From Mesostigma viride (Eukaryota > Streptophyta > Mesostigmatophyceae > Mesostigmatales > Mesostigmataceae), in assembly GCA_009746045.1 (NCBI GenBank), contig RPFO01001678.1, positions 43,501 to 107,500 of the forward strand: a DNA stretch of 64,000 nucleotides, given 5' to 3'. Within the stretch, counting starts at the first letter, position 1, and every line of letters starts with the position of its first letter. Positions 20,823 to 31,022 of this stretch are shown piece after piece. The position numbers and the translations under genes were made by a program. The notes under the pieces are model-generated. The model was given only the letters and a program-made list of their open reading frames with translations, ran no database searches and was not told the DNA's origin.

Positions 20823-21698
20823 TCACGATGCTGCAGGGCCTGCTGTCCAGCACAGCAACCCGCTGGCGAGGTCGACGTTGTGGCCATCCTTGACGAGCTG
20901 GCCGACAGATAAAAGTCGGGTGCTCAGCTTTGGAACGAGCAGCGCGTTTTGGAGGTGCACGTCTGCCTCCTGGCCCGGCAGCTTCAGCTTGACAGTCCCG
21001 ATGGCTGTCGCCTTCAGTTTGCCGCCTGAGCCGGCGATTTCCCTGTTGTGAGGGTGCAGGCACACGAAATCCGACGGGCATGGCGTCATGTGACAGCTCG
21101 CTGCAGAATCCAGCACCCAGCTGGTCGGTGCTTTCTTTTCATACTGCGTGAGTGCAGCAGCATCCGACGGCGATGGCGACTCGGCGATGGTGGCGAAGAC
21201 GAAGCCGGACCGCTCCGCAGCCTCCTCGGTGATACGCGCCTCGCTGGCACCTGGTGAGTGCTCCTTTCTCGCTTGGTTCCGTCGCGTTGCCTTGTTCTTG
21301 CGTTCTTGCTTCAGCTCCGGATGCTTCTCCCAGCACTGGGTGTCCACGTGCCCGGCCTTCTTGCAGTAATTGCACCGCCTCTTTCCTCCACTTTTCTTCG
21401 TAGTAGTGTGGAAAACCTGGCCGTTAGGGGAGCCCTCCTTCTTTGCTTGAGCAGAACGCCTTCCGTGCAGTAGCTCCTCCGCCTCCAGCAGCGCAGTCTT
21501 GACCTCCTTTAGCGAATCCTCCTCTCCAGTTAGGACCTTGACCAGGTCACAATAGGCCGATGCTAAGGCCTTCAACACAGCCTTGATTTCTTCCCATTTC
21601 CTCAGAGACCGCCCATCAAACGTTGTGATGGACTTGCTTGTTGCCCGGAATTGCTTGTAGCACGCTTCCTTGGTAGCCATGGTGTCTTCAGTCGCCAA
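20823..21698 (-). CDS. copia gag and truncated protease of the non-autonomous element
   Basis: Starts with MATEDTMATKEACYKQF, 54 bases inside the primer binding site. It contains LKEVKTALLEAEELLHG (gag helix shared with the neighbouring canonical copia element), the knuckle CNYCKKAGHVDTQC and the protease motif WVLDSAASCHM. It ends after LLSVGQLVKDGHNVDLASG, the start of the pre-integrase region. It would package RNA but cannot reverse-transcribe or integrate alone. Confidence 0.85.
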   Translation of the reverse strand: MATEDTMATKEACYKQFRATSKSITTFDGRSLRKWEEIKAVLKALASAYCDLVKVLTGEEDSLKEVKTALLEAEELLHGRRSAQAKKEGSPNGQVFHTTTKKSGGKRRCNYCKKAGHVDTQCWEKHPELKQERKNKATRRNQARKEHSPGASEARITEEAAERSGFVFATIAESPSPSDAAALTQYEKKAPTSWVLDSAASCHMTPCPSDFVCLHPHNREIAGSGGKLKATAIGTVKLKLPGQEADVHLQNALLVPKLSTRLLSVGQLVKDGHNVDLASGLLCWTAGPAAS

Positions 21699-21751
21699 TG
21701 GAACTGGATGTCTCTGGGTTCACAGTGGTCTTCTTGTTCCTCAGTAACAAA

Positions 21752-21763
21752 CCTCCGATACCA
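21752..21763 (-). promoter_or_regulatory. Primer binding site
   Basis: Minus-strand TGGTATCGGAGG immediately follows the 5' LTR terminus CAAACA. It matches the 3' end complement of initiator tRNA-Met (TGGTATCAGAG) with one mismatch, the standard primer of many copia elements. Confidence 0.85.
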
Positions 21764-22573
21764 TGTTTGAATTGGGAGAGGAGACTAATGGGTTTTACAC
21801 AATGCCTTGTGCTTGGCCTTGCTACCCACACACCTTGCAGGTGCTGAAAGAAAGAGAGGTTGAAGACAATTTACGTGGAAGAATAAATGGCTTTATTAGA
21901 ATATAATAGTTGGAGAAGAGCTTGAATGGAGGTTGAATGGAGGTACCTGCCCTTAGGGGGCAGTTTCCTTTTATACCTTTTAGGCTAGGAAGGATGACAT
22001 CAGCAATGACATCATCACAGAAGCTTGTAGAAACATCCTAGCATATTCCTAGCATATTCCCAGCATATTCTCAGTATATTCCAGGAATATTCCTGGCATA
22101 TTCTTAGAACATTCCTAGAACATTCTAGACATGATCCAATTTGAGCTGGCATAATAGCTAGATGCCAAGTGTCTACGTAATAATGTGCCACATAACATAA
22201 TTAATAAAGTGACACATCTCTTCTCCTTGGAGTGACAAGTGTCATGCAATGAGTCTACCCACTTGTCATCATGTAAGTGATAACATGTGTCATCATGAGC
22301 TGCCAACACTTGTCAGCTCATGGACCAAACACTTGTCCAATAGGCCATAGCACCACTTGTCAATCAAATACGTGATGCTACTAGGCTGACTCAGGTTACA
22401 AGTCATCCATGTCCAAGTATAGGACTATGGCACATGAATATTGATCAGCTCATTGAGCCCAATTCATCTAGCTTATCAAAGCTATCAAATTCCCAGTCCA
22501 TATGGAATAAATCCAACAAGAAATAAATCAGGCTGGGATATATTGTGGCCAGGTGGATATAATATCCCTAACA
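21764..22573 (-). repeat. 5' LTR of the non-autonomous element
   Basis: 810 bases, the upstream partner of 18067-18874. On the minus strand it begins TGTTAGGGATATTATATCC and ends CAAACA. Confidence 0.93.
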
Positions 22574-22578
22574 AAATG

Positions 22579-23111
22579 CCATCTGGCAATCACACAACAA
22601 ATATTCTAGGAATCTAGAAGTGTTGCAACCCTTGCTTGACATGTGGCAGTTCTACCTTTGCCACCTAATTGCCTATATAATGAAATGAACAAAGGCAGCA
22701 AGGGCATCTCAAGCTGCCAGTTTTCTGCGTGAACATTTTGTCTCTCAGTCTCTCACTTCCTCAGCCTTGATCTTGACCTGTGATCTGCAAGGAAGGATCA
22801 TAAAAGAAAACACACACATTCCGTTGCTGCGCACGCGTGCTTCTAGCCGGAGAGCCGGAGCGACGCAGAGATAGCAATTCACAAGCTCGGGCTGGCGTGA
22901 CGGTGGCCAATCCTCAACGTTGAGCGTGAAATGCAGGGGGTCATGCTTATCCCGCTTCCAAATCCGAACGGGAAGAATGCCGTTCCCGGCGAGGAACAGC
23001 TCCTTCTCCCGTCCGTTCCGGCCCTCGACCCACCTCTCGAAGTTCTCGTCTAACACGATCGGCCCGGCTTCGCTTACCACCTCAGCCAACCAGAACGGGT
23101 GGATGGGATCC
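22579..23111 (-). other. LTR remainder and an unidentified minus-strand protein fragment
   Basis: 22579-22760 is the probable right part of the split copia LTR (TATA-like CTATATAA at 22673). From about 23110 down to 22800 the minus strand encodes HPFWLAEVVSEAGPIVLDEN and WVEGRNGREKELFLAGNG followed by LHFTLNVEDWPPSR. This is unlike the copia proteins and is abruptly fused to copia integrase sequence at 23112. It is probably the end of a different element or gene. I do not recognise it. Confidence 0.4.
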
Positions 23112-23576
23112 CGGGGTCGAGTGGACAGGTTCAGTAGATACAGACTGATAGACGTTCTGCCTGGTATGCAGGAGCACCACTTGTTGTTGGGTATGAAGGC
23201 CCTGATCCCGGGCTTTGGGGTGTGCAAGAGTGTGCAGGCAGACTTGCAGTTTGACTGTTTGCTCAAGCATCAGGACCAGCTGCCTTGTAAGCTGGTGGTA
23301 GTCCCCAGAGAGAGTCATGGGCAGCAAGGGGCTGTAGAGAGATCCATCCGTGAAGTGAAGACAGTGGTGCTAGCAGCAGAGTCAGTGCCACTTGTGGCAT
23401 CTGCCTTAGAGAGAGCAGCCTGGTGTAAAGGGATAGAGGAGCAGCTGAACCACAGGGTTAACTATTACTTTGATGGTGTGGCTGTCTCTCCCCTGGCCCT
23501 GCAGTATAGCTTATTGCCTGAGAACGTGGTGCAAGCCAGTCTTAGGAAGGCAGACAGATTGTTTGCCGGCAGCTGA
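23112..23576 (+). pseudogene. Truncated integrase of the INT-PR-RT copia copy
   Basis: Contains the second Asp and the Glu of the DDE triad as SVQADLQFDCLL and HGQQGAVERSIREVK, and the conserved tail LVASALERAAW and VASPLALQY-like VAVSPLALQYSLL. The first catalytic Asp is lost with the 5' truncation. The frame breaks near 23575. Confidence 0.8.
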
Positions 23577-23599
23577 GACGTAAGGACAAGAACTGGAAT

Positions 23600-25204
23600 G
23601 TGCTGAGGCCTCAGGTGGGGCTGAAGGTCAGGATGTGGAAGGAACCATCTATTCCAGGCAAGCGGGGGAAGTGGCAGGATGGGGTTGTCACTCGTGTGGA
23701 GGAAGCTAACAGATCTTGCCTGGTGGCTTTGGAAAAGGATCCAAGGCACGTGTACAGGTTGTCCTGGGCTCATGTCAAGAAAGGAAGGCCACATGCAATC
23801 TGGCCTGCAGACGGGCCAGGCCCTCCCACCTGGGTTGAGGAGCCAGGCCAGAGCCAGGCAGCAGCAGCTAACAATCCTCTGGTGGTGGATGATGGTCTGT
23901 CCCTGCTGGAAGATGACGAGCAGGAGGAGGCTGCTGAAGCAACTGTCACAAGGCCAGAGGGGACGGGGCAGCCACCTAAGGCCCGGGTGCCTCTCATGGC
24001 GGACGTCATCCGAGCACTCATGCGCAGCAAACATGATCCCAAGGTATCCAAGCTCACGGGGTGGGGGTCGTGCTGGGCAGCTACAATGGAGGTAGATACC
24101 AACTCACAGGTGTCTGTCATCAGGGAAGAGGATGCTGTAGGCTTACAGATGTCCCATCCCAGTTGCCTTGCTGTGTCTGATTTCTCAGGAAAGGTGTCCA
24201 TGAAGATCCTTGGGGAAGTGAGTGTGCCTATCTTAGGGGTGCCCACCACGTTCTGTGTGGTAGAGGGCTATCAGGGGCCTGCCATTCTGGGTCAGAACTT
24301 CTTGTGCATGCCAGGGGTTACTTTGACCTCTGATGAGTTGGCACTAGAAGGCAGGGGCAGCCTCCCCCTTGAAAGATATCACTATTCCCAGGGTCTTGCA
24401 GTGGCGGTGAAGGCTGTTAGGAGTCAGCCAGCTGAGGGTCCTCAAGGTCAGGAGCCCATAGCTGAGGACCTGTTGATCATCCCAACCACCTTTGATCCAC
24501 GGCAGTTAGGGGTAAACAGGTACCAGATAGCTGCTCACAGTCCTATTCCCTGGCGCCAGCTAGTCGAGATGATGCAAAGCCCCAAGATGGCTAAGGCATG
24601 GACTCTTGGCTTTGTTGCTTCTGGGCATGAGTGGATAGTTTCCAACTGTGCAGAACCTGTGGATGAGCTGCCAGAAGTTCACCAGCTGCTCAGATTGATG
24701 TTTGTCCTCAAGCTCAAGGAGGTAGATGGTGTCCAGGTGCCACATGTCAGACCAGTTGTAACCGAGTATCATGGCACTGGCCAGTTGTTAGATGAGGAGC
24801 TCTATACTCCAGGGATGCTGCATGACACGTGGAGGATTCTGCTGTGTATATTTCTGTCTTTTCTGGTTAAGGGTGTGCCCTATAGCTCTGTGCTGATTGA
24901 TTTCAAGAGGGCTTTTCTCAAGGGTGACCAAGATCAGGCTAGGCAGACTTGGAGAGATATCCCTCCTTTCTTTGTGACTGTACCTGCTGTATGGAGAGCA
25001 GAGATAAAGGCCAGGTACCTGAGAATTCTGAAAGGGTTGGAAGGTCTCAGGTCCAGTCCCATTATCTGGAGAAAGAGCCTAGAGAAATTCTTGAAGAATA
25101 CTTGTGGGTTTTCTGTGTCTCCAGTGGATCCCTGTTTGTTCCAAGGGTCCACAATGGCCTTCCTGTCTTTGCCTCACTGCATGGTGATGACCTGCATCTC
25201 ATAG
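23600..25204 (+). pseudogene. Integrase tail, retropepsin-like domain and RT of the copia copy
   Basis: Integrase tail: VGLKVRMWKEPS and CLVALEKDPRHVYRL. A retropepsin-like block follows with MEVDTNSQVSVIREEDA and EGYQGPAILGQNFL, then RT with VLIDFKRAFLKGDQDQA and the SPIIWRKSLEKFLK helix. The catalytic LHGDDLHLIG is read in another phase (25176-25205). The order protease after integrase agrees with the intact copy, so it is a property of the lineage. Confidence 0.8.
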
Positions 25205-26087
25205 GTCCACCAGACTGGGTTGAGGCTGTCTTGGCTAAGATCCAGAAGCGGTTTGAGCTGGGTAAGATACAGCACATGGTGGAGAATGAGCCTATGGTCT
25301 TCTGTGGCATGCAGGCTACGTTGTTCCAAGCCAAGGGCTCGTGGTTCATCAGGATGGAGGGTGGTAAGGACTACCCACAGCAGATTGTAGATGCATTGCA
25401 GGAGCCCATCACGCAGGCTAGGTGTGCTACCATCAGGGGCATGCTGGCATGGCTTGCAAGTATATGTGCCCCTGACTTGCTGGTTTGAGTCGACTTACTG
25501 ATTCCCAGCTGGTTGAGGTGGGTGCTGAGAGTGTGGTGCAGGCTGTCATGATGTCTCCCCCTCTTATACTGGGTCCTGTGGATTTGTACAAGCCCCTTGA
25601 CATGGTTCTCTATGTGGACAGTTCTATGGATAATAGGAAGGTCACAGAGGTCAGGGGCAGGGCAGCAGCATTAGTTACCCTGGAGCAAGATCACACCTCA
25701 CTTGTTACCTGGTACAGTCGGTTGCAGAACAGGGTTACACCCAGCAGTGATATTGCTGAGTGCAGGGCAATCTGTGAAGGGCTGCATACTGCTCTTTACT
25801 TGAGGGAGCTCTTCTACCAGCTATGTCAAGTGGCTTCCTGTAGGTTGCAGCTGCACACACTGGTGAGGACTGATAGCATGGGCATGGTGCAATTTGTGCA
25901 CAGGCAGCTGGCCAGGAGCAGGGACCTTGACTACTTGTTGCTCAAGGAGATGTCCTACCTAGCTCACATTGAACATGTGCCTGGTGTGGACAACCCTGCA
26001 GATGCCCTCACCAAGCTGGAGGAGAAGGCGGAGAGGCAGTACCCCCTGCTCCGTGGGCTCATGGACCCCTTACACGGGCGGCCATAG
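25140..26087 (+). pseudogene. RT end and RNase H of the copia copy (two phases)
   Basis: 25140-25488 encodes LPVFASLHGDDLHLIG and MVFCGMQATL and ends with a TGA. 25485-26087 continues with MVLYVDSSMDNRKVTEVRG, TWYSRLQNRVTPSSDIAECRA and VPGVDNPADALTKL, a copia RNase H. It ends with HGRP and TAG at 26085-26087. Confidence 0.8.
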
Positions 26088-27091
26088 AGACCAGGCCTTG
26101 CTTCAGCTTGGGTGTCCCCAGTGGGCTGCTTGACCAAAGTACCAAGTGGTGACTGGTGCTTACTGGTTGACAGCCGGTCCTTCAGGGTTAGGTACACCCT
26201 CCTGGACAGGAGTTGGTGTGGAATGTCACTCCTACCAGCTGAGAATCATGCCTGGCCCTCCCCATGGGGTTCAGAAGAGTCGCCAGGACTTAAGTCGACG
26301 CCTTTGGCCTCAAACAGTTAGGCCATGCAAGGGCAACCCGAATGCTGGTTCTTACAGGTTGCTGTATATATGTTTTCTAGTGCTTGTTTCCAACCTGTTG
26401 CTAATAAAGAACCTGGTTGTGTGACCATGTGGAACATGGTTGCCAGGAGCCACATTCTGGGTTATATAATGCTTGAATAAAACATAATCATGTCTCATTC
26501 TCATGTTGTTTCATGGTTGTAATGTTTCTCTTGTGTAAAGTTCCAGGTCACCTATAAACCTGGAGGTTGGGGTGGGGTTCAATTCCCCAGCAGAGCCACA
26601 GCCTGGCATGAGTGATTCCTGGGCTTAACACCCAGTGAAGACATGGGCTCCCCAATAAGGCAGTATTTGCATGGTGCTACCTGAGTCTCTTTGAGCATAA
26701 AAGGGAAAGGCTGGCCAAGGCGGGCGCCATAAGAACGGGCGCCTGTGATAACTGTGAAAGATCAGGAACTCACAATAATACGTTCTTGGCATCCTTTAAT
26801 CCCAGCCATTGGACTAGGTAATGTGCCTTGACTTTAATCTAGCACCAAGTTCCCAAGGAAAGGTTGGGAGCTGACCAAGGGGTCAGGGGATAACCTGGGG
26901 TGACCTCTGATTCACTGGCCAGTACACCTAGCCTGGTCCAAGGGCAGATATGTTGTTACCCAAAGGAGGCAGGAACCTGGGCCCTAAAGGTCTGATCAAC
27001 CTCAAGGGACCAAGCGGTCTGTGGCTGAGTGGGCACAAGCAAGGTTAGGCTTGTTTCAAGCTGGTCCAGCTCCAAAAGAAGAAAGGGTTGG
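26088..27091 (+). other. 3' non-coding region of the INT-PR-RT copia element with polypurine tract
   Basis: No gene. It is homologous, in reverse orientation, to 54120-55083 downstream of the intact copy; shared features include the block with CAGCCTGG...CACCCAGTGA...ATGGGCTCCCC (26600-26660) and GGCGGGCGCC...GGGCGCC (26720-26750). Poly(A)-signal candidates AATAAA lie near 26403 and 26475. The purine tract AAAAGAAGAAAGGG at 27073-27086 precedes the LTR. Confidence 0.7.
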
Positions 27092-27738
27092 AGTTAGCAT
27101 TTTGGGCAACCAATATGCTAAGTGGATGCAGTTTGGAAAGACCTTTCCAACGCCGTGCTGACCGCCTGAAACAGACAAGGGACGAGAAAGATATGAGGTC
27201 CCGAAGTCCTAGCCGTCCGTGGCCGACTAGGGTGCAGTCCTCTGGTATAGTGGACAGGACACGTGGCAGGCCGTGCCTGCACAGGCTTAGCCTGATTATC
27301 ACGTGACTGTGGTCCACGTAGGCCAGAGGAGCAGCAGCCTGTGACTGGTGGAATACTGGAGCTGGCACAGGGCTGCAAGGATACTAGGCCTTGCAGGCTT
27401 GTGACAGGTCCTGTACTTCCTAGGTTGCAGAGTCTAGGCAAATCCAGTTCGTCCTGGCTCTGCACTGATGCCAGTGGACGTTAAGGATTTGCTTGCACGC
27501 CTGCACGTGCCTCGTCACGCCGATGGGAACGAGGAACAACACAAAGGATATAGCTTGGTCATGGGGATGACCAGCTATCTTGGCAAGCACGAACCGAGGC
27601 TCCCACATTGGACGTGGAAACGCTCACCGTGGTCGTGGCTTGGTGCACGGGTTAAAAGGTTGCTGTCTTGCAACTTTGGCTCATCCCGTTGTGCGCGTGA
27701 AAGACCAGGAGCTCACAGCTCTGGCGTGGTTCTTAACT
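27092..27738 (+). repeat. 3' LTR of the INT-PR-RT copia element
   Basis: Starts AGTTAGCATTTTGGGC after the polypurine tract. It is homologous over its whole length to the reverse complement of the 644-bp LTRs at 53476-54119 and 61006-61649, including the words TTGGAAAG, GGACACGTGGCAGG and AAAGACCAGGAGCTCAC near the end. Its diverged sequence agrees with the decay of the body. Confidence 0.75.
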
Positions 27739-28273
27739 TATTTTGCAAAAGATTTTATAATATATTGTGAATAGCATGGATTAATTCCACATACTAATAA
27801 TATGGTATGTTAAAGTATATAGAATCATTATTTAGTAAATCATTTACAAGAAAAAGTGGTATAGACTATTATTATTTGAAAGTTCGGCAATCTATAATAG
27901 TAAGACATACCGATGGCAGGTTTATCAGCGGCCTCCAGGGCTATAGTAGCGTCTCGCTGCAGCGTGACCGTTTGGTGCTATGACTGATTTCAGTAGTCTG
28001 ATGTGCAGAAAAAAATTTATTACCATGACCACACCAGGAATCGAACCCAGAATCTCATTGTACATTTCTGCATGGTAACGATGTCAACCAAACATCCGAA
28101 TGTTCCGGGGTAAATGGGCTGGAGGTCGTCTCTTTTTATACCTGCGGCCACAAGCAAGGGTGACGGCATATTGGATGTCGTCCAATCCGCTAGCTTGGTT
28201 ACAAAAAATGGGATCGAGCTTTTGCACCAGCGCCGCGCTTCCAGTTTTCAGTTCCGTGGGGAGGATCGAACGA
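27739..28273. other. AT-rich segment with a tRNA-like T-arm
   Basis: No protein gene. 27760-27900 is AT-rich. A lone palindrome-related GTCTCGCTGCAGCGTGACC is at 27951. On the minus strand about 28090-28025 carries TCTGGGTTCGATTCCTGGTG, a good T-arm and B-box, with an A-box-like TTTGGTTGACATCGTTACC upstream. A full cloverleaf could not be drawn, so it is a tRNA pseudogene or SINE head at best. Confidence 0.45.
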
Positions 28274-28764
28274 AGTTACGTTAAATAGTGCCGGAACCTT
28301 TTGCCCACTGAGGCAAATCGGTCCGTCACACTATTTTGCCCGGAATAACCACTTCCGAGCACCCAAGTTAATTCGGCCGAATTAACTTGGGTGCTCGGAA
28401 GTGGTTATTCCGGGCAAAATAGTGTGACGGACCGATTTGCCTCAGTGGGCAAAAGGTTCCGGCACTATTTAACGTAACTAAAACCTGGCCTCGTGGAGGG
28501 GGGACGAAGAGCCCGAGACATCCGCCTAGGCCACTGAGCACGCACCACTAAATGCGCCGGAGCTGCCTCAGTGAGGATTCGAACCCCTGACCTCCAAGGT
28601 GCACAGGTTTTAGTTACGTTAAATAGTGCCGGAACCTTTTGCCCACTGAGGCAAATCGGTCCGTCACACTATTTTGCCCGGAATAACCACTTCCGGCCGA
28701 ATTAACTTGGGTGCTCGGAAGTGGTTATTCCGGGCAAAATAGTGTGACGGACCGATTTGCCTCA

Positions 28765-28854
28765 GTGGGCAAAAGGTTCCGGCACTATTTAACGTAACTA
28801 AAACCTGTGCACCTTGGAGGTCAGGGGTTCGAATCCTCACTGAGGCAGCTTCGG
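28765..28854 (+). other. tRNA-like fold within the foldback element
   Basis: A ~90-base stretch starts TGCCTCAGT and ends ACTGAGGCA, a 9-bp perfect acceptor-like stem. An A-box-like AGTGGGCAAAAGGTTCCGG lies after the 5' arm and GGTTCGAATCC (B-box) before the 3' arm. The anticodon arm is not convincing. It is probably a tRNA-derived internal polymerase III promoter, as in SINEs, rather than a working tRNA. An inverted copy is in 28560-28650. Confidence 0.5.
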
Positions 28855-29056
28855 CGCATTTAGTGGTGCGTGCTCAGTGGCCTAGGCGGATGTCTCGGGC
28901 TCTTCGTCCCCCCTCCACGAGGCCAGGTTTTAGTTACGTTAAATAGTGCCGGAACCTTTTGCCCACTGAGGCAAATCGGTCCGTCACACTATTTTGCCCG
29001 GAATAACCACTTCCGAGCACCCAAGTTAATTCGGCCGAATTAACTTGGGTGCTCGG

Positions 29057-31022
29057 AATCGGGGTTCTTTGAACGGAGTTTCTTCTATACGTGAATGCGG
29101 GAACAAGAGGCCGCTGGATGAGCGGCTTATAGGTCGTAGTGTTTACTCGTAGCTGTTTGGCTAGAGCTTTTGTGATTAGTAGATGCAATATAGTGCATGG
29201 TTGAAAAATGAATTAAATAAAATGTGCGTTCCGCGCTTGGGTTGATTATACCCGGGCGGAACGGGGCGTGAGGTGCAGTGCCCCTGAAAAGAACAACCTA
29301 CGCATTATTTAATACTAGCCGTGCAGATTCGGGATATTCTACCCCCGGTTTGTACGGTTAGCGTCTTACTAGCATCCACTAAACATAAGGGTTTAATGAC
29401 GTCAGTTAGCTAGGGATAAGGGAGGTTTTGCGACTAAAAGCCGCTCTGGCTGGTTTTGTCGGCCTCTTTCTTTGCTCGTTGTCGTTGCGGCGGCAGCCGC
29501 AGCTATGGGTGCTGCGGAGCAAAATCCCAAAAGCACTGGTTGCACTGGCCACTTGGCCAGTGGTGAGACTTCCAGTTGTTAACCGGCCAGGCGTAGTTCC
29601 TCGCTCGGCTAACTAAAAGAAAAGAAAATGATTACCTCCGGTCCGCACCTTTTCCCCAGCTTGGGGTCTTTGGTGGGCCGGATGCCGTGACAGGTGCTCA
29701 ACTGTCGCTTGGTCGGCCCAGTGCGCGAGCTGGTGCTCCGTACCTGGGGATGCTTGCACCCCGGGTTGGAGCCGGATGGCTGGCACTGGCGACCCGTGTC
29801 TCGGTCCGCGGCCTGCGGCTTTTTCTTCGGAAATTGCTGCTGGCCAGCAAACTTTGCAATTGCCTTCCGCCGAGGGGGGGGTGGTTGGGGCTGGGGACGG
29901 CGATGGGAAAAGCGCCTAAGCTAGAAATTTTTTCCCCACGCATAGAAACCTCGGGGGGAATGCGGTCTTGGCTGAACGGACTCTCGTTCAGCCAGGTGCC
30001 TGGGGCTGTGGCCTCGGGCATCCGGGCTGGCGGGGCCTGGGCTAGGTCCACGTTTTTTCTCGAAGCACCCCGGGTCTATGGGGAGACGGCCATAGCGGTA
30101 CCGACTCGGGGCCCCGAGAGGGGTCATGATAGGCTGGCCGTGCGCAATCGCAGTGCAAATGCGCTGGGCCTTTTTGGGCCTGGCCATGCACTCCACAGCC
30201 GCCGGGCACACGCCTCCCGATGTGGGGGGGCTCCCGTTTTGCGGCAGGGCGGTCACTTGTGACAACGAGCAAGGTGGAGTGCGGCTTCAAGGGAAAGCCA
30301 GGGCGGGGGTGATTGGGCAACGTACTTCATGAAGGGCCTTGAACGGCGTGCCTCCGGGCATGTCAATTAGTGTCACATGTATGCTTCCACTTATTGTTTT
30401 AATGAAGATGCTGGTTTTTGTGGGAGCTACGTGGGACATGAATCGGGGTTCTTTGAACGGAGTTTCTTCTATACGTGAATGCGGGAACAAGAGGCCGCTG
30501 GATGAGCGGCTTATAGGTCGTAGTGTTTACTCGTAGCTGTTTGGCTAGAGCTTTTGTGATTAGTAGATGCAATATAGTGCATGGTTGAAAAATGAATTAA
30601 ATAAAATGTGCGTTCCGCGCTTGGGTTGATTATACCCGGGCGGAACGGGGCGTGAGGTGCAGTGCCCCTGAAAAGAACAACCTACGCATTATTTAATACT
30701 AGCCGTGCAGATTCGGGATATTCTACCCCCGGTTTGTACGGTTAGCGTCTTACTAGCATCCACTAAACATAAGGGTTTAATGACGTCAGTTAGCTAGGGA
30801 TAAGGGAGGTTTTGCGACTAAAAGCCGCTCTGGCTGGTTTTGTCGGCCTCTTTCTTTGCTCCCCACCCACCCACCCGTGTCTTGGTTGCCTCTAGGGCAA
30901 CGTACTTCATGAAGGGCCTTGAACGGCGTGCCTCCGGGCATGTCAATTAGTGTCACATGTATGCTTCCACTTATTGTTTTAATGAAGATGCTGGTTTTTG
31001 TGGGAGCTACGTGGGACATGAA
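29057..31022 (+). mobile_element. Circularly permuted insertion of a short element with ~547-bp direct repeats
   Basis: Contains a full direct repeat at 30315-30861, its 3' 421 bases at 29057-29477 and its 5' 128 bases at 30895-31022. The two partial copies together make exactly one full repeat, broken at '...GACATGAA/TCGGGG'. Outside them the foldback palindrome is interrupted and resumes (...GTGCTCGGAA then AACTGGTTATTCC...). A linear insertion would not produce this order, but a circle of repeat, 837-bp internal part, repeat and 33-bp junction opened inside one repeat does. The repeats sampled are identical. A possible 191-codon frame at 29687-30262 is GC-rich and unconvincing. Confidence 0.7.

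Larger units (their letters stand above)
18067..22573 (-). mobile_element. Complete non-autonomous copia-type LTR element
   Basis: Two near-identical ~810-bp LTRs (18067-18874 and 21764-22573) begin TGTTTGAATTGGG and end CCCTAACA on +, and read TGTTAGGG...TTCAAACA on the coding minus strand. The flanking 5-bp duplication AAATG is at 18062-18066 and 22574-22578. The primer binding site TGGTATCGGAGG lies immediately inside the 5' LTR (minus strand, about 21763-21752) and fits initiator tRNA-Met. The polypurine tract TAAGGGGGG adjoins the other LTR. Inside there is only gag plus part of the protease, then a foreign-looking ORF; integrase and RT are absent, so it must move in trans. The LTRs differ at a few positions, so it is fairly young. 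Confidence 0.92.
23112..26087 (+). mobile_element. INT-PR-RT type copia element, 5'-truncated and decayed
   Basis: Second copy of the lineage represented intact at 55084-58620. It begins within the integrase (VDRFSRYRLI). Phases change near 23575 and 25140, with a stop at 25486-25488. Domain order is integrase (to about 23800), retropepsin-like block (24060-24330), reverse transcriptase (24690-25260) and RNase H (25560-26060). Its 3' non-coding region, polypurine tract and LTR follow at 26088-27738. There is no 5' LTR. Confidence 0.85.

Noticed and set aside
28765-28854. Functional nuclear tRNA gene
   Set aside because: Acceptor-like and T-arm parts are good, but no credible anticodon arm; it is part of an inverted-repeat element present in several forms.
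29687-30262. 191-codon frame inside the circular insertion
   Set aside because: GC-rich, low-complexity Gly/Ala/Arg translation with overlapping frames on both strands; no homologous feature recognised.
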